A program made the translations under genes and the position numbers. The notes under the pieces were generated by a model, which was not told the DNA's origin, ran no database searches, and saw nothing but the letters and a program-made list of their open reading frames with translations. This document shows positions 52,079 to 63,073 of a DNA stretch of 64,000 bases, piece after piece. Source of the DNA: Morinoia aosen (taxonomy: Eukaryota; Arthropoda; Malacostraca; Amphipoda; Talitridae); NCBI GenBank assembly GCA_030386875.1, contig CM059573.1, forward strand, positions 28,065,891-28,129,890, in the 5' to 3' direction. Within the stretch, counting starts at the first letter, position 1. Each line of letters starts with the position of its first letter.

Positions 52079-52424
52079 TTGGCTTGGCTTGGCGATGCTT
52101 ATAGAGAAGACGGAAAGAGAGTTTGACACTGAGTGTGTCGGGAAGAGGAGGGGTGAAACGGAAAAGGATATATAGGAAACTGATAGAGATGCGCTTTGCG
52201 CATATGATAATAGTGCTAATGGTATTTTTTGTAGGTAGTTTAAGGGTGGTAGAAGTTGATTACCCGTCAGGGCTTTGTATGGGTGGATCTTTAGTTAGTA
52301 AACATCTTTAATACTGGACGTGGGTGGGTAGGCTTGCCGTATTGGTTAAGTCTCCTCTAACACAAAAATTCGCAGGAGTCGGTTGTGGTACGTCGAGTCC
52401 GTCCGTCCGTCTGTTCGTCCGTCG

Positions 52425-54215
52425 TTAGTGTCGTGTTAAGTGTATTTTGGTCTCGGTTGGGGTGCGAGTGTTCTCATTTTTGAGCTCTGGAATTGTTTGT
52501 GTGGTATTTGTGGAGTGTCTTGCGGGAATGTGAGTTATAGGTAGAGTTGTGGGTACATGTTGTGAATATTTTGCCAGATTCTTTTTGCGAGTTTGTGGAG
52601 TGTAATGTTGATTGGTTCCAAGTTTGCTCGGCGATGTAGTTGTGCAGAGGTGGAGAAATCTTGCCATTCTGAATTTATGTATCTCGTGGCTCGGTTTTGT
52701 ACACGCTGGAGTGTTGATATAGATGTTGGTGGACGTGTGTGTAGGGGAATGGCTGGGTAGATGAGAGTGGATCTTACTAGAGCGATGTAGAGTTGGCGTT
52801 TTACTTCTAGGTTCAGGTGTTTGAATCGGTAAAGGTGTGAGAGGTTTTGGTGTGCTAATGCTGCTCGTTGTCTGGTGTGGGGTGCATATCCGGTTGTGCT
52901 GATTGTGTGTCCCAGAACTTTGCCTGAGTTTGAGTAGGAGTGTGGGGTGTTGTTGATGTGCACTGTTGGGTGTTTGCGGCGGCTGATAGCAATTATTCTG
53001 AATTTGTTTGCATTGGTTTGGATTTTCCATTTTCGTTCGTAATCGTTGATTTAGGCGATGGCTCGTGTTGTTAGAAGAGCTGCCATGTTATATGAATGGT
53101 TAGCGGATGTAATTTGTGTGATGTCGTCTGCAAAAGCTATGTAGTCAGTGTTGGGTATTGGTTGGGGAAGGTCGTGTGTGAAGTAGTTGTGCAGTGTAGG
53201 GGAGAGGACTGCTCCCTGGGGGACTCCTGACTTGATGGAGAAGGGTGGGCCAGTGTAGTTTGCGCTTCGTATGGCTGCGGTGCGGTTAGTGATGAAGCTA
53301 TACAGGATTTTTGTGAATAGGGGGTGAATTTGTACCTGTGACAGTTTGAATTTGAGTCCTGTGGGCCAGACTTTGTCGAAGGCCTTGCTTACATCTCGTA
53401 GAATGATGTCTGTTTTATTTCTCTGTGTTTGTTCAATGTGGAGAGTCTCGTGTAGCGTGGCAAGTGCGGTGTGTGTACCTCTTCCGTGGCGAAATCCGTG
53501 TTGGCGGCTGTTGTAGATGTTGTTGATGGTTAGGTGGTCTGTTAGCCTGTAGGTTAATATCTTGTCTAGGAGCTTAGCGTGGGTGTCGAGTAGGGAGATG
53601 GGGCGGTAATTTTGCACCTCCTGTTGGGCGGTGGAGGGCTTCGGTAAAAAGATCATTATTGCATGTTTCAGTTTGTTTGGGAAATAACCCGCTGAGAGGG
53701 CGTTGTTATATATGTACAGAAGGTACTGGAGCATGTTTTGCGGTAAGTGTTTAAGGTGGTGTGTGGTTATTTTAGTTTGTCCAGGAGCTTTTTGGGAAAA
53801 CGTCCGAAGTGCGTTTTTGAGTTCTTCGATTGTGATTGCTGGGTAGTGGAAATTGTGAAGGCGGGAAGTATCTCCTGTCTCGTGTGGTTCGTTTTGGGGA
53901 GCGATGTCGTTCATTTGTGTTTCTATGGTGTATATGTGTTCAGCGTCGAAATCGTTGTTGGGGTCATCAATACCTGAGTATATGTTTGACCAGTGTTGTC
54001 GGAACAAAGATTCCTTGGATTGTGGTGAGTGGTAAAAGATGCCGCCTTCTTTAATGTAGGGGGTGCTTTTTTTTATTGTTGCCTGACGTACGTTTGATGG
54101 CGGACCAGAATTGTTTGGGATTGTCCATCTTTTTGATGTTAGCGATAGTGTTGTTCCATGTTGCCGAGTAGATACGTTGATATGCAGTTTTTATCTGTTG
54201 TCTGAGACTGAAGAG
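52425..54215 (-). pseudogene. LINE ORF2: reverse transcriptase and C-terminal domain
   Basis: The RT spans 54007-53051: PAITIEELKNALRTFSQKAP, FLPKPSTAQQEVQNYRPISL, FDKVWPTGLKFKL, SIKSGVPQGAVLSPTLHNYF and the catalytic IAFADDITQITS. The C-terminal region continues in other frames (52963-52535 with KLGHT-like VLGHTISTTGYAP; 53030-52425). Jockey-clade features are the F-ADD motif and NYRPISLL. Frameshifts and a stop near 53051 disrupt it. Confidence 0.8.
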
Positions 54216-54221
54216 TTCTCT

Positions 54222-55183
54222 TTATAGGTGGGGTGAGTGGCCGTGTCGATGGAGATGGTCGTAAATGTGTTTGTGTCTCGTTTGAAGGACGAGTATGGCA
54301 TGAGTGGGTTTGATGCCTGGTGTGGTTCTGTGTGTGATAGTTGGAATAAATTGGTTGGAGGCGTCGTTGATGTGGGATTCCCATGTGATTAGGTGGTTGT
54401 CTATGTCCTCTAGTGTAGGGCTTAAGTCTTGCGGTATTGTGTGTTCAGCGAGAAGGTTGCGGTATAGTTCCCAGTTTGCATTGTGGAAGGAGGGTCGTGG
54501 GCGGATGGGAATTTGTATAGGGTTGGCTGATATTGTAGCTATGATGGGGATGTGGTCGGAAGGTGTTAGTGGGCCTGGTTCGAGTATGATGTTGTGGAAT
54601 GTTTGCGTGTTTGATAGTACGATGTCTGGGCTAGTACAAGCGCGGTGAGTGATTATCGTGGAGAAGTTAGGGCCGACGTGGAGACATTTGTTCCTATCTA
54701 TTAGTGAGTGGATTTGTCTCCCCTTCCTGTTTGCGTACGTGTATCCGAAAGTGGGGTGTATGGCATTTATGTCGGCTAGGAGGTAAGTGGGGTGTTTTCG
54801 GTTAAAGAGAGTGTGCATGTCAATGTAGTTGATGTAGTCAATGCGTGGAGGTATGTAGGTTGTGGCAAGTGTGATTGGGCCTTGTGATGTTTCTACTGTG
54901 ATGGCCAACATATCTGTGTGAAAGGTATCTTGAAGCTTGAATGGGAGGTCTTTCCGAATTGCTATTGCTACTCGAGCCTGATTTTCATTTGCTCTGTTTG
55001 TGGTATATGTGTTGTAGTTCCAAATTTTGATGGGGTGTCGTTTCGCATGCAGTGCGAGTTTAGTAGAATTATGTGTGGATTGTATTGGCGGTAGATTTTG
55101 CATAGTGCGATTTTGTTATTTTGCCAGTGTTGGACGTTGTGTTGGATGACGGTTAGTGTTTTGTTCATATTGTGTGTATCCAT
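54222..55183 (-). pseudogene. LINE ORF2: apurinic-type endonuclease domain
   Basis: Begins MDTHNMNKTLTVIQHNVQHW at 55183, the Jockey-like N-terminus. After a frame change near 55060 come ARVAIAIRKDLPFKLQ, ITLATTYIPPR, YLLADINAIHP and the catalytic-site SDHIPIIATI. The endonuclease nicks target DNA for target-primed reverse transcription. The start overlaps the end of ORF1 by a few bases. Confidence 0.78.
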
Positions 55184-56800
55184 TATGGAGTCGAGTGTTT
55201 GGGTTTCTTGTGAGGGGTGTTAGGTTTTGAGCATGTGTCCAACATGACGAAGTGATCGTGTGGGATTGTGGCTATGGGTGCGTTTTCGAGGTTGAATTGG
55301 CAGTCAATGATTTCTTCCCAGATTTTGTCCGAGTGTGGATGTGCGACGGCGATTTTGAGGCCAGGAGGTTTTGCGGTTAGTTCATCCACTATCTGTACGT
55401 TGGTGGGTTTGCTTGGAATATGCTCTGAGTTCGTGTCGCTACGGAAGAGTGTAGCCTGGATTGTGTCATCATGTGCAGGGGGTTCTTCCGAGGAGGGTTG
55501 TCTCTTTTTCTTCCGTTATTTGGTTTTCTTCTTCGGGCTGGACTGCGTTCTCCAACTTTCTGTCAGGTTGTCGTCGCTGGTTTCGTCCTGGTTTAAGTTC
55601 TCTTCTGTTGAGTGGTGGCTTGTGTCCATTTCGTCTTCGTTGGGGTCGGTGCTTGCTTGTTTGGCAGGTGCCTCCGTTGTGTCGGCTTGGGGTTGTTCGT
55701 TGGGTTGGATGAACATGTTGAAGATTTTTTTGGGAATCGCGATCGGGGAACTTTGTGTTCACGTCGTAATTGTCTTTGAGGGATTTCGATAAGATTGATC
55801 CGAAATCTTCTTTTTGTGTGAGGTTTGCGATGCGAGCCTCAATGATGATAGCGGCCAATTTTATATGCATCTCGCTGGTGAGTGTGAGTGTATGTTCTGT
55901 TTTTGCAGTTTGTTGGATGGCCGTTTTTACGATTTCGATGTATGTGTTTTGCGTTTGGTCTGTTTTTTGTTTTTGGAGTTCATCGTTTTTCTTGCGGATA
56001 GCTTCTTTCCTGTATGGGCAAGAAGCTGCGAGGGTGCGGTGGTTTCCTTGGCAGTTGACGAACTTCTTGTGCGTTGATTTGAACTGTTGGTAGGTGGGGT
56101 CGTGTGCAGCGCATTCAGAGCAGTCTGGTGTCCTGACAGTGCATTGATGTGTAGAGTGGTCCTCAATTTTGTAGCATTTGAAGCAGACCCATAGCTGAGT
56201 GTATTTTTCAAATTCCATTTGCGATGGTGTGATCTTTGTGTTGAACATGAGGAGCCCATTCTGGAGAGGGCGCTGTGTCATGGCAGTGTCGGTGAAGGTT
56301 ACTTTGATCTCGTGTGTGTAGTTTTTGATTTTGTTTATTTCCAGGACTTTTGCCCATTGTTGCACTCGTGTTATTTCTTCCTGTATTTCTTGCGGTTTGC
56401 GTTGGCCAATGCTGCTGTCCAGTTGTCTTATGAAGATAGTTTTTTTGGCTCGAAGATCGGGGGGGATGATGGGTTTCAGATTTATTTTCTGAAAGTGTGT
56501 GGTGGCTTTGTCCGAGGTCAGTTTATCAATGGCAGTGATGTCATCAGTTATGGCGTAGAATCCGCTTGAGTTGCTGGCGAGTCGTATAAGAGAGGCTTCC
56601 AGGTGTTTGAATGTAGTTTCAAAGACTTGTTGTCGGTCTGTATGTTGGCTGAGGTCGATCTCGCGGAGTTGGACTTTGTAGGTAGTGTTGGATTTTTTGG
56701 CAGGCTGTGTTGGGATAGTTGTGGTAGTTTGCTTGGTCGTTCGTGGTTGGGTGTTGTTGCCAGGGATGGCGTTGGTGCGTGTGTTGATGTTATGTTGCAT
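55184..56800 (-). pseudogene. LINE ORF1: gag-like RNA-binding protein
   Basis: Open from Met at 56800 to 55469, continued in another frame to 55184. An N-terminal basic/Thr-rich segment precedes the PRE/C2HC-type knuckle array CFKCYKIEDHSTHQC, CSECAAHDPTYQQF and FVNCQGNHRTLAASCPYRK, as in Jockey-clade ORF1. The C-terminal half is hydrophilic. Role: chaperone that binds LINE RNA. Confidence 0.75.
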
Positions 56801-57228
56801 AGTGTTAGGTCTTGTATGGGTGGGTGTTGGTAGTATGCCGCGAAAAAAACTGGCTATAGCCAGCTCTACATGAACCTCGACTTCCTTGGTGGGGAAGCAT
56901 GGTGTTAGTCCTAAGTGTTGGTGTATAGTCTCAGGCGTCGGATTTGTCCGGAAGGCGGCTGGTGCCCTACTTGTACCCGCTCCCCCCTACTATAATGGGG
57001 TTTGCCCAGATGGTCTGGGGCCTTTCGGTACATCAGACTCTACTACCTTCCGGCAACGCTCAACGGTCGGTAAACGTAAGAGCGAATTAAGACAAGGCTA
57101 CTCACACCCGCTTGAGAAGCTAGGGCTCGGTAAGCGAGGTAGGAAGTCGGCTGCTGTTGTGAAATCTTGGTAGTTAGAAGGTCGTTGCTGAAGATTAGAT
57201 TCTTTTAAGACGGTTTTCACTGGTGAAC

Positions 57229-57345
57229 CATCAGCGCAGAGAAAAGACCTAGGAGGGGTACAGGGAGCTGAACACATAAAGAAAATGTCTTAGATTATGT
57301 TTAACTATAACAAACTGGACTCGACACCACCTGCTGCCTGACACT
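57229..57345 (-). repeat. R repeat, proximal part, inverted copy
   Basis: On the minus strand TGTCAGGCAGCAGGTGGTGT.., GTCCAGTTTGTTATAGTTA and GACATTTTC.TTATG match 47231-47320. It is separated from its distal part by the LINE. The first 9 bp are the LINE's right target duplication. Confidence 0.7.
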
Positions 57346-59130
57346 AGTTGATACGAAACAATGTAAAATTGCCTCTAATGTCAACCTCACTGTCTAAGAT
57401 GCAAATTAATTTGGATCTACCCGTTTTATTTTCAACCATAATCCCTCATTTCACTAGTTCTAACGTTCGTAAGCTCAAATTTCAATATGCGAGTGCACTA
57501 ACTAGAGTAATTTTAACAATGTATCATTAGCACAATGTTTTCTTGACTCCTTGTAATGAAATCCACTGTTAAAATCAGACCAACTCAACGATCGAAGGGA
57601 ATGCATTTCTACGTTCATTTCTTCCAACCATTTTTTTTCAAAAATTAATCGGTATAAGTATTACGGTCCCCATGTGTGGATATCAAGTCATGGTCTAAAT
57701 TTTATATATGAAAGAATTTTTCGCACATATTCAAACATTTGAACATACGACGTAGTTCATTGGCAATTTTAATTTTCCTACGCTCGTGTGTGCATTAAGA
57801 CGAAATCACTTTCGGTGGCTAACTTTTCGTATTGTTCCAGCTATGCTACAAATACTATGGACGCATGATCCAATATACGCGCACCCTAACAAGAGTATTT
57901 TCAACTATGTGTCACAGGGATTTGTTTTCTTAGTTATTTACATTTGTTTTGCATTTTCAAAACCAAATTAATTACCGCAAACAAAAAAAGGATGTTAATG
58001 TAAGGGTATTTTAGCGCCTTCTTTTTTTTCTTTTTCGTTCGTATTAAAACATTTTAAAAAGACCACGGATTCGACGAATGTCATACTCTAAAGAAGATCA
58101 TTTTTTCTTCTTATTCCGGTCTCAAATTGCTCTTGTTAGCTTTGTGTGGTAAACTCTTCTTACGTTCTTACTCTCGTGAATACATTATGATTTATGACAA
58201 CACTATTTTGGATAGTTAACTGTTTGTACGGTTCCACCTATATTGAAAATATTACGGTTAGCATTGTACAACAATCCTTTTCATGTCTTTGACTCCGATG
58301 AACTTTTTGCGCCAGTACTATTAGCGTCAGTAAAAAATATCATAACAATTTTCTATTTTGTTATAGTTAATATTATATTCTTTCTGAGCTCCCCACTTGG
58401 CATGCTAGATGATGCGTCAGTGTGAAAAATTGTCCCAAATCCCGATTGTCGACCTCATAGTTCTATACGCAAAATAAATCAAATCTGCTCATTTTACTTC
58501 TAACATCAATCCCTCACGCTCGTATCACTAGTTCCTACGTTCTTATGCTCATATTTTCAATACGAGTATGCACAAACGAGAGGGTTTACACCAATGCGTT
58601 ATAAGAATTATGTTTTCTTTGTCACTTGTATTTAAATGCATTACCAAAATCCGACTACCGCAACGAAGAGGAACACATTTTTTCGTGCTTTTCTCCAAAT
58701 CCTGTTTTGACACTAATCATGGGTATTACGATAACCATGTATGAATAGAAATTAAGGATCTAAATCATTTGCTTCAACACTCAACATGGATATTACGATA
58801 ACCATGTATGAATAGCAATTAAGAGTCTCTATGGTAAGGTATTTGAATGCGCTTTTCGCTTTTATTTCAATACATGTGCGCACTAATGAAAGTGTTTTTC
58901 AAATAAGCGTCGCGAGGATTGTGTTCTCTTAGTTACTTATATTTAAATGCACTGTCAAAATCAGATTAGGCAAGGAAGGGAACTCATTTTTGCTGTGCTT
59001 TTCTGTAGATCATTTTTTGTTTCAACATTTTACGCGGGTATTACGATCCCAATGTGTTATTATCAGTTAAGGATATTAACGTTAAGGTGTTTTGAAACCA
59101 AAGTGTCACCATTCCATGTTTATACTGTAT
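57346..59130. repeat. Degenerate satellite-like tandem repeat
   Basis: At least four diverged units (about 57390, 57790, 58470 and 58830) share CATAATCCCTCA..ACTAGTTC.TACGTTC, TATGC.AGTGCAC.AACGAGAG, ATGTTTTCTT..TCACTTGTA, CAAAATC.GACTA..CAACGA and GTATTACGAT..CCATGTRTG. Spacing is ~310-380 bp, and a 65-bp partial duplication occurs around 58690-58825. No coding potential beyond short fortuitous frames. Confidence 0.6.
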
Positions 59131-59162
59131 TGGAAATAAACTGTTTTTCTTTTTCTTTTCAA

Positions 59163-60323
59163 GTCTGATCAAAGCATCCAAATCTGTGGGGACTATAAGT
59201 TGACGGTGAACCGTGCCACTAGATTAGATACATACCCTATACCCAGGGTTGAAGATCGATTTAGCAGGTTAGCAGGAGGAGTTATATACTCCAAGCTAGA
59301 CATGTCTCAGACGTACGCTCAATTACCCTTGGATGAAGAATCGAAGGAACTCACCGTGATCAACACCCACAGAGGTCTGTTCGCTTATTACAGACTAAGC
59401 ATCGTCATCGGCAACCCCCGGAATCTTTCAGCGTGCCATGGAAGGACTATTACAAGGTCTCCCAGGAGTGTTTTGTTACCTTGATGACGTCCTGGTGAGT
59501 GCTACTAATGGGCAAGAGCACTCCAAGTGTCTCCATCAAGTCTTATCCAAACTACAGGAGGCAGGGCTAAAACTGAAAATGGATAAATGCCAAATAGGAG
59601 TGCCACAGGTATCCTTCCTCGGATATCAAATCGACTAGGATGGATTGCAACCCACTGCAGAGAAAGTAGCAGCAATGCAGAATGCACCAGCTTCTACTAA
59701 TGTGACTCAACTGAGAGCTTATTTGGGGTTACTAAACTTCTACAGAAAATTTCTAAAATCACCTATAACTATGTTAGAACCCCTGAATGCCTTACTGAGG
59801 GATAAAACCCATTGGAAGTGGGATGCCAGTCAGGAGAAGGCATTCCAGAAATCTAAACAAGCTTTCCTAGACTCCCAGACCTTGATCCATTTTGACCCTA
59901 ACCTATCCATAGTGGTAGTGGCTGATAGTGCGTCTGGTGTGAGAGCAGTGCTGTGTCACCTTATTGATGGAATTGAGCGCCCTGCCTATTTTGCCTCCCG
60001 AACTCTAACAGCAACAGAGCATAACTACTCCCAGACTGAGAAAGAAGCCCAGGCTATGGTATTTGCACTACGGAAATTCCATTGCTACCTGTGGGGACAG
60101 GAATTCACAGTGATTACCGACTACAAACCTTATTAGGACTATTCGATCCGGGTAGAAGCATTCCTCCGATGGCATCCGGGCGCATTCAAAGGTGGGCTCT
60201 ACTGCTGCAATCCTACAAGTTCACCTTGCGTAACCGGTCGGGCGTACTGTTGGGCACAGCTGGTGCTCTCAGCCGTCTACCCTTGACAACTTCCGAGGAA
60301 GCCACGCCCTTCCTAGCGGAATG
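59163..60323 (+). pseudogene. pol: Ty3/gypsy RT-RNase H fragment
   Basis: Starts within the RT fingers (ICGDYKLTVNRATRLDTYPI) and passes RLAGGVIYSKLDMSQTYAQL with the first catalytic Asp. After a frame change near 59430 it has the YLDD-type GVFCYLDDVLVSAT and VSFLGYQID. The RNase H part has VVVADSASGVRAVLCHLIDG, YFASRTLTATEHNYSQTEKE and, in another frame, TLRNRSGV..ALSRLPL. Stops at 59636-59638 and a frameshift at ~60130. It is not the missing RT of the 49.5-kb element, since order and location do not fit. Confidence 0.8.
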
Positions 60324-60329
60324 AATGTC
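60324..60329. repeat. Presumptive target site next to Polinton copy 2
   Basis: AATGTC immediately precedes AGTAGTAAGG. The partner copy is not visible because the other end of the element is missing. Confidence 0.4.
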
Positions 60330-60610
60330 AGTAGTAAGGGAAAAGAGCATGCTGGTACAATTTAGGCCTTTAAAGCATTTAAGCAATTAAAGAACGATCT
60401 TGAAAAGCCTCAAAATCCATGATTTTATAAACTTACTTGAATAGTAAAAAATATATTATCATTTTGCATAATTATTTTGATTAATACTCAAAATGTAAGG
60501 GTTCTATCTTACGATAAAGAAAAAATCATTTCGAATAAAATTTCAAAACAAATATATAATTTCAATAAAACGTTTAAAATATGTAGTAAACTGTTTACAA
60601 TACTTGAATA
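60330..60610. repeat. Terminal inverted repeat of Polinton copy 2
   Basis: Recognisable landmarks shared with the first copy: CAATTAAAGAACGATCTTG, AATCCATGATTTTA, ATTTTGCA.AATTATTT, TATATAATTTCAATAAAACGTTTA. Diverged by substitutions and a ~60-bp deletion. Confidence 0.8.
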
Positions 60611-60629
60611 TATGTGTGCGTACAGGCTG

Positions 60630-61375
60630 ACGTTTCAAATTCTAAGTATTTACAAAGTCTTTAAAATACTTCTTCGGAATGTAAACTTGTTTCAAATTCC
60701 TAAAGTATTTTCCCATCAATGGGTGAACGTCTTTGTTTATCATTATGTAGCTTTTAGGAATTTTGAAAGTGTCACTGCAAAATTCAATAAATTCTCCTAA
60801 GGACATGTCTCCAGAGACAATGTCCATGTGAATATTTCTTAAATCGTTAGTTGGTAATTCAAATAGAATCAATTGGTTTGCATTCGTCCGTATCGACTGA
60901 CGAGGTAACAAATAATAATTTTTAGTTAAGTAAATCGAGCTGCAATTATTATGCCTGCCTCAAGTGTAAAAATTATCAGCTGGTGTCTGATTCTTTTCAG
61001 TTGCCATATCATCAAATATAAACAATTTCTTTTCTTAGCATCTACTTCACTAGGATCAGGAATAGAAGTGATATCTTCAAAATATTTAACGGTTAACTTT
61101 GCACTGCGTTTCACAGGTAAACGTTCGAGAAATCTATCAATATTTCCACTACCGATTTTAAAAAGTTCAATTATTTCAGACCGTTTATAATCTTTTGAAA
61201 AAAGAATTTTTGAGTAGTTTATATTCTGCTTGTGTTGTTGATTTATTATAAAGAAACAGGTTGGTAAAATCGATATATTCCTCCAAAAGACGTCTGAACA
61301 ATAAACAGGTTTTACCACAATTCTATCTACCGACTATTACACACCGTAAGGAAGGTGGGGGAAAAATAGTGATTC
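60630..61375 (-). pseudogene. Packaging ATPase pseudogene of Polinton copy 2
   Basis: Minus-strand homologue of 21701-22480. The segment 61318-60926 covers the region after Walker A through Walker B (damaged, in a frame mismatch), and 60911-60642 covers LLPRQSIRTNANQLILFELP to the C-terminus. An in-frame stop lies inside the Walker A loop near 61327 and a frame change near 60915. Confidence 0.8.
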
Positions 61376-61490
61376 TTTTGTTTGCACTTACTGGATTCTT
61401 GTCAACTATATAAAATTTTTTATAAAAGAATCTTACCAACTATACATAACATTTTTTATTGAATTCAAATTCTCAAACTTTCTTCCAAAT

Positions 61491-61655
61491 TTAATAGTTG
61501 TGATCGTAATTGATAATAGTGATTCTAAATTCATTTAAATCATACATCAGGTTATTAATAAGTTCTCGATTATGCACATTATCAATGAGCAGCTGGTTTA
61601 TGTTTTCTGAGTCAATAACAACATCTCGTTGAACACTTGTAATACAGTCTTCCAT
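61491..61655 (-). CDS. Small coiled-coil protein of Polinton copy 2
   Basis: 54 codons beginning MEDCITSVQRDVV, preceded by TATATAAAATG. Homologous at its N-terminus to the gene at 21347. It remains open although its neighbours are broken, perhaps because it is short. Function unknown. Confidence 0.5.
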   Translation of the reverse strand: MEDCITSVQRDVVIDSENINQLLIDNVHNRELINNLMYDLNEFRITIINYDHNY

Positions 61656-61739
61656 TTTATATAACATATTTTTCTAAGATCACTTTATAAATGGTTGTCT
61701 AAGTGGATGATATCTGGAAAATTGACCGTTTTACAAAGG

Positions 61740-61904
61740 TTAGCTTCCCATTGTTGTAAACATTGTATTTTGCAACATTTTTTGGTATTTTTTACGTGGG
61801 ACGATGTGAAGGGATTTTTCAATACCAAACCGTACTAACATAAGAGCTAAAGAATTTGTGATCTCTTGCATATCAATAATTTCATATTGAACTATAGGTC
61901 TCAT
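61740..61904 (-). CDS. Small open frame unique to Polinton copy 2
   Basis: 54 codons beginning MRPIVQYEIIDMQEI, with a long A run plus TTAAAAATG at its start, resembling the element's start boxes. Only its last few codons (AATGTTTACAA) have a recognisable trace in the first copy, at about 21630. No domain recognised; could be a lost accessory gene or a fragment of a longer one. Confidence 0.4.
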   Translation of the reverse strand: MRPIVQYEIIDMQEITNSLALMLVRFGIEKSLHIVPRKKYQKMLQNTMFTTMGS

Positions 61905-61944
61905 TTTTAATTTTTTTTTTAAGTTTTGCTTTTATAAAACCATG

Positions 61945-62146
61945 TTTTTTAGTTCAACGGCTCAACGGTCTCTCGTCTCAAAGTATTCTCTTACATTTTA
62001 AATGTTTTTATATCAGAATTATTACCCACCAATTTCTGCGATGAGTGTTTCAAATTTTCTATTTCATTTGCATTCATGATCGTTTCTCTATTCTGTTCAT
62101 GGAGATTATTCCTAAACAATTTATCACTTTGCTTGAATCGCAATGC
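61945..62146 (-). pseudogene. Fibre gene remnant of Polinton copy 2
   Basis: Encodes FRNNLHEQNRETIMNANEIE and KHSSQKL, matching the C-terminal coiled coil of the protein at 20587-21294. The 5' part was lost at the Penelope junction. Confidence 0.7.
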
Positions 62147-62427
62147 TAATAGAAATTTAAAAGCGAAGAAAATGCTAATAAAACTAGTCATATTTACTCA
62201 AATTGAGAAAAAACAAAATCGAAAACGTTTCAGAGTCTAGCTCCATCTTCAGTTCTGTAAAATACAAAGAATTCAAAAAAGTGCAAAAAATACAAACATT
62301 TCGACGAATACAAGCAATACAAAAAAGTAAAACGAGCACAATTGTAACAACAAAAATATAAATAAATGTCAAACTATGCCTAAAAACTAGCAAAAAAGTA
62401 ACGAAAAAAGTAACGAAGAAATACACA

Positions 62428-62990
62428 TTATGAATTTACAATTTGAAGGGGATAGGAACTGAGCATATTATTTAGGGAAGGTTTTCCTTTAAAAATATGA
62501 AGGGATTCTAAAATTCGTCGGTCAAACTCATTGGGAGCGCTAGCAATGACTTTAAAATCTTCCTCACGAACTACTATATTGCACTGTTCAGCATGGCTGT
62601 GTACGGCTGAATGAGGAGGATGTGCAAGTAAGTTCCCGGTACGGTGGCTCCTACCGCTGTGTTCTGCTATTCTTGTGTAAATACTGCGTGACGTCATCCC
62701 GACGTACGCCGATGCGCACTGCACACAACTATATTTATAAATGACACAAGAACGCATTAGACCAGGGATGGATTCCTTGTGCCGCAAAAAAGAACCTATT
62801 TTTGCCTTATTAATCAAAATTACACGCAGGTTGATAGTAGGAAAATACCAATTAAAAAGAGACTTTAATTCACGGGCCAGTTTCTCAGATGGGGAACCAA
62901 AATAGGGTGTAGAGTGCAGTAATGAAAACTATCGGTTCTGACATTTATGTTCGACTGAGAATATTTTCCAGATAAAACCTTTTTAATTTG
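62428..62990 (-). pseudogene. Penelope GIY-YIG endonuclease, left arm
   Basis: The open frame 62817-62428 carries the linked Cys motif and GIY-YIG-type core SCVIYKYSCVQCASAYVGMT, SRSIYTRIAEH, and a downstream HAEQC with acidic residues; RT thumb sequence precedes it. Truncated at the palindrome centre. The endonuclease nicks DNA for target-primed reverse transcription. Confidence 0.75.
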
Positions 62991-63073
62991 GGAGTTTACG
63001 ATTCCTGTAGGAAAACCATTATTATAGAAGAAATCTCGTAAAAAATCAAATTCTGCATGTATATCATTGAACG

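Larger units (their letters stand above)
52079..57228 (-). mobile_element. Full-length Jockey-group LINE
   Basis: 5150 bp on the minus strand with two coding regions (gag-like ORF1 and EN-RT ORF2), a ~430-bp 5' UTR, a 3' UTR, and a 3' end made of a short pentamer repeat (CCAAG, at 52079-52093) instead of poly(A). A 9-bp target duplication frames it inside an R repeat. Coding frames are broken, so it is not active. Confidence 0.82.
60330..62146 (-). mobile_element. Second Polinton, truncated and inverted
   Basis: Starts with AGTAGTAAGGGAAAAGAG and a diverged terminal repeat (60330-60610, lacking one ~60-bp subrepeat). On the minus strand the ATPase, a small coiled-coil gene, a further small open frame and fibre remnants follow, mirroring the right end of the 8763-22832 copy. 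It is cut off at about 62147 by the Penelope palindrome. Confidence 0.85.

Noticed and set aside
54304-54648. Plus-strand proteins opposite the Jockey LINE (also 55268-55792, 55770-56569)
   Set aside because: They are antisense shadows of the GT-rich complementary strand of LINE ORF1 and ORF2.
59163-60323. Missing RT of the gypsy element at 49549
   Set aside because: It lies downstream of the integrase fragment, beyond a LINE and a satellite, and is not in the order of any gypsy pol.
62184-62426. Hydrophobic membrane protein
   Set aside because: It lies in the Penelope 3' untranslated region and is repeated in the other arm with differences that do not preserve protein features.
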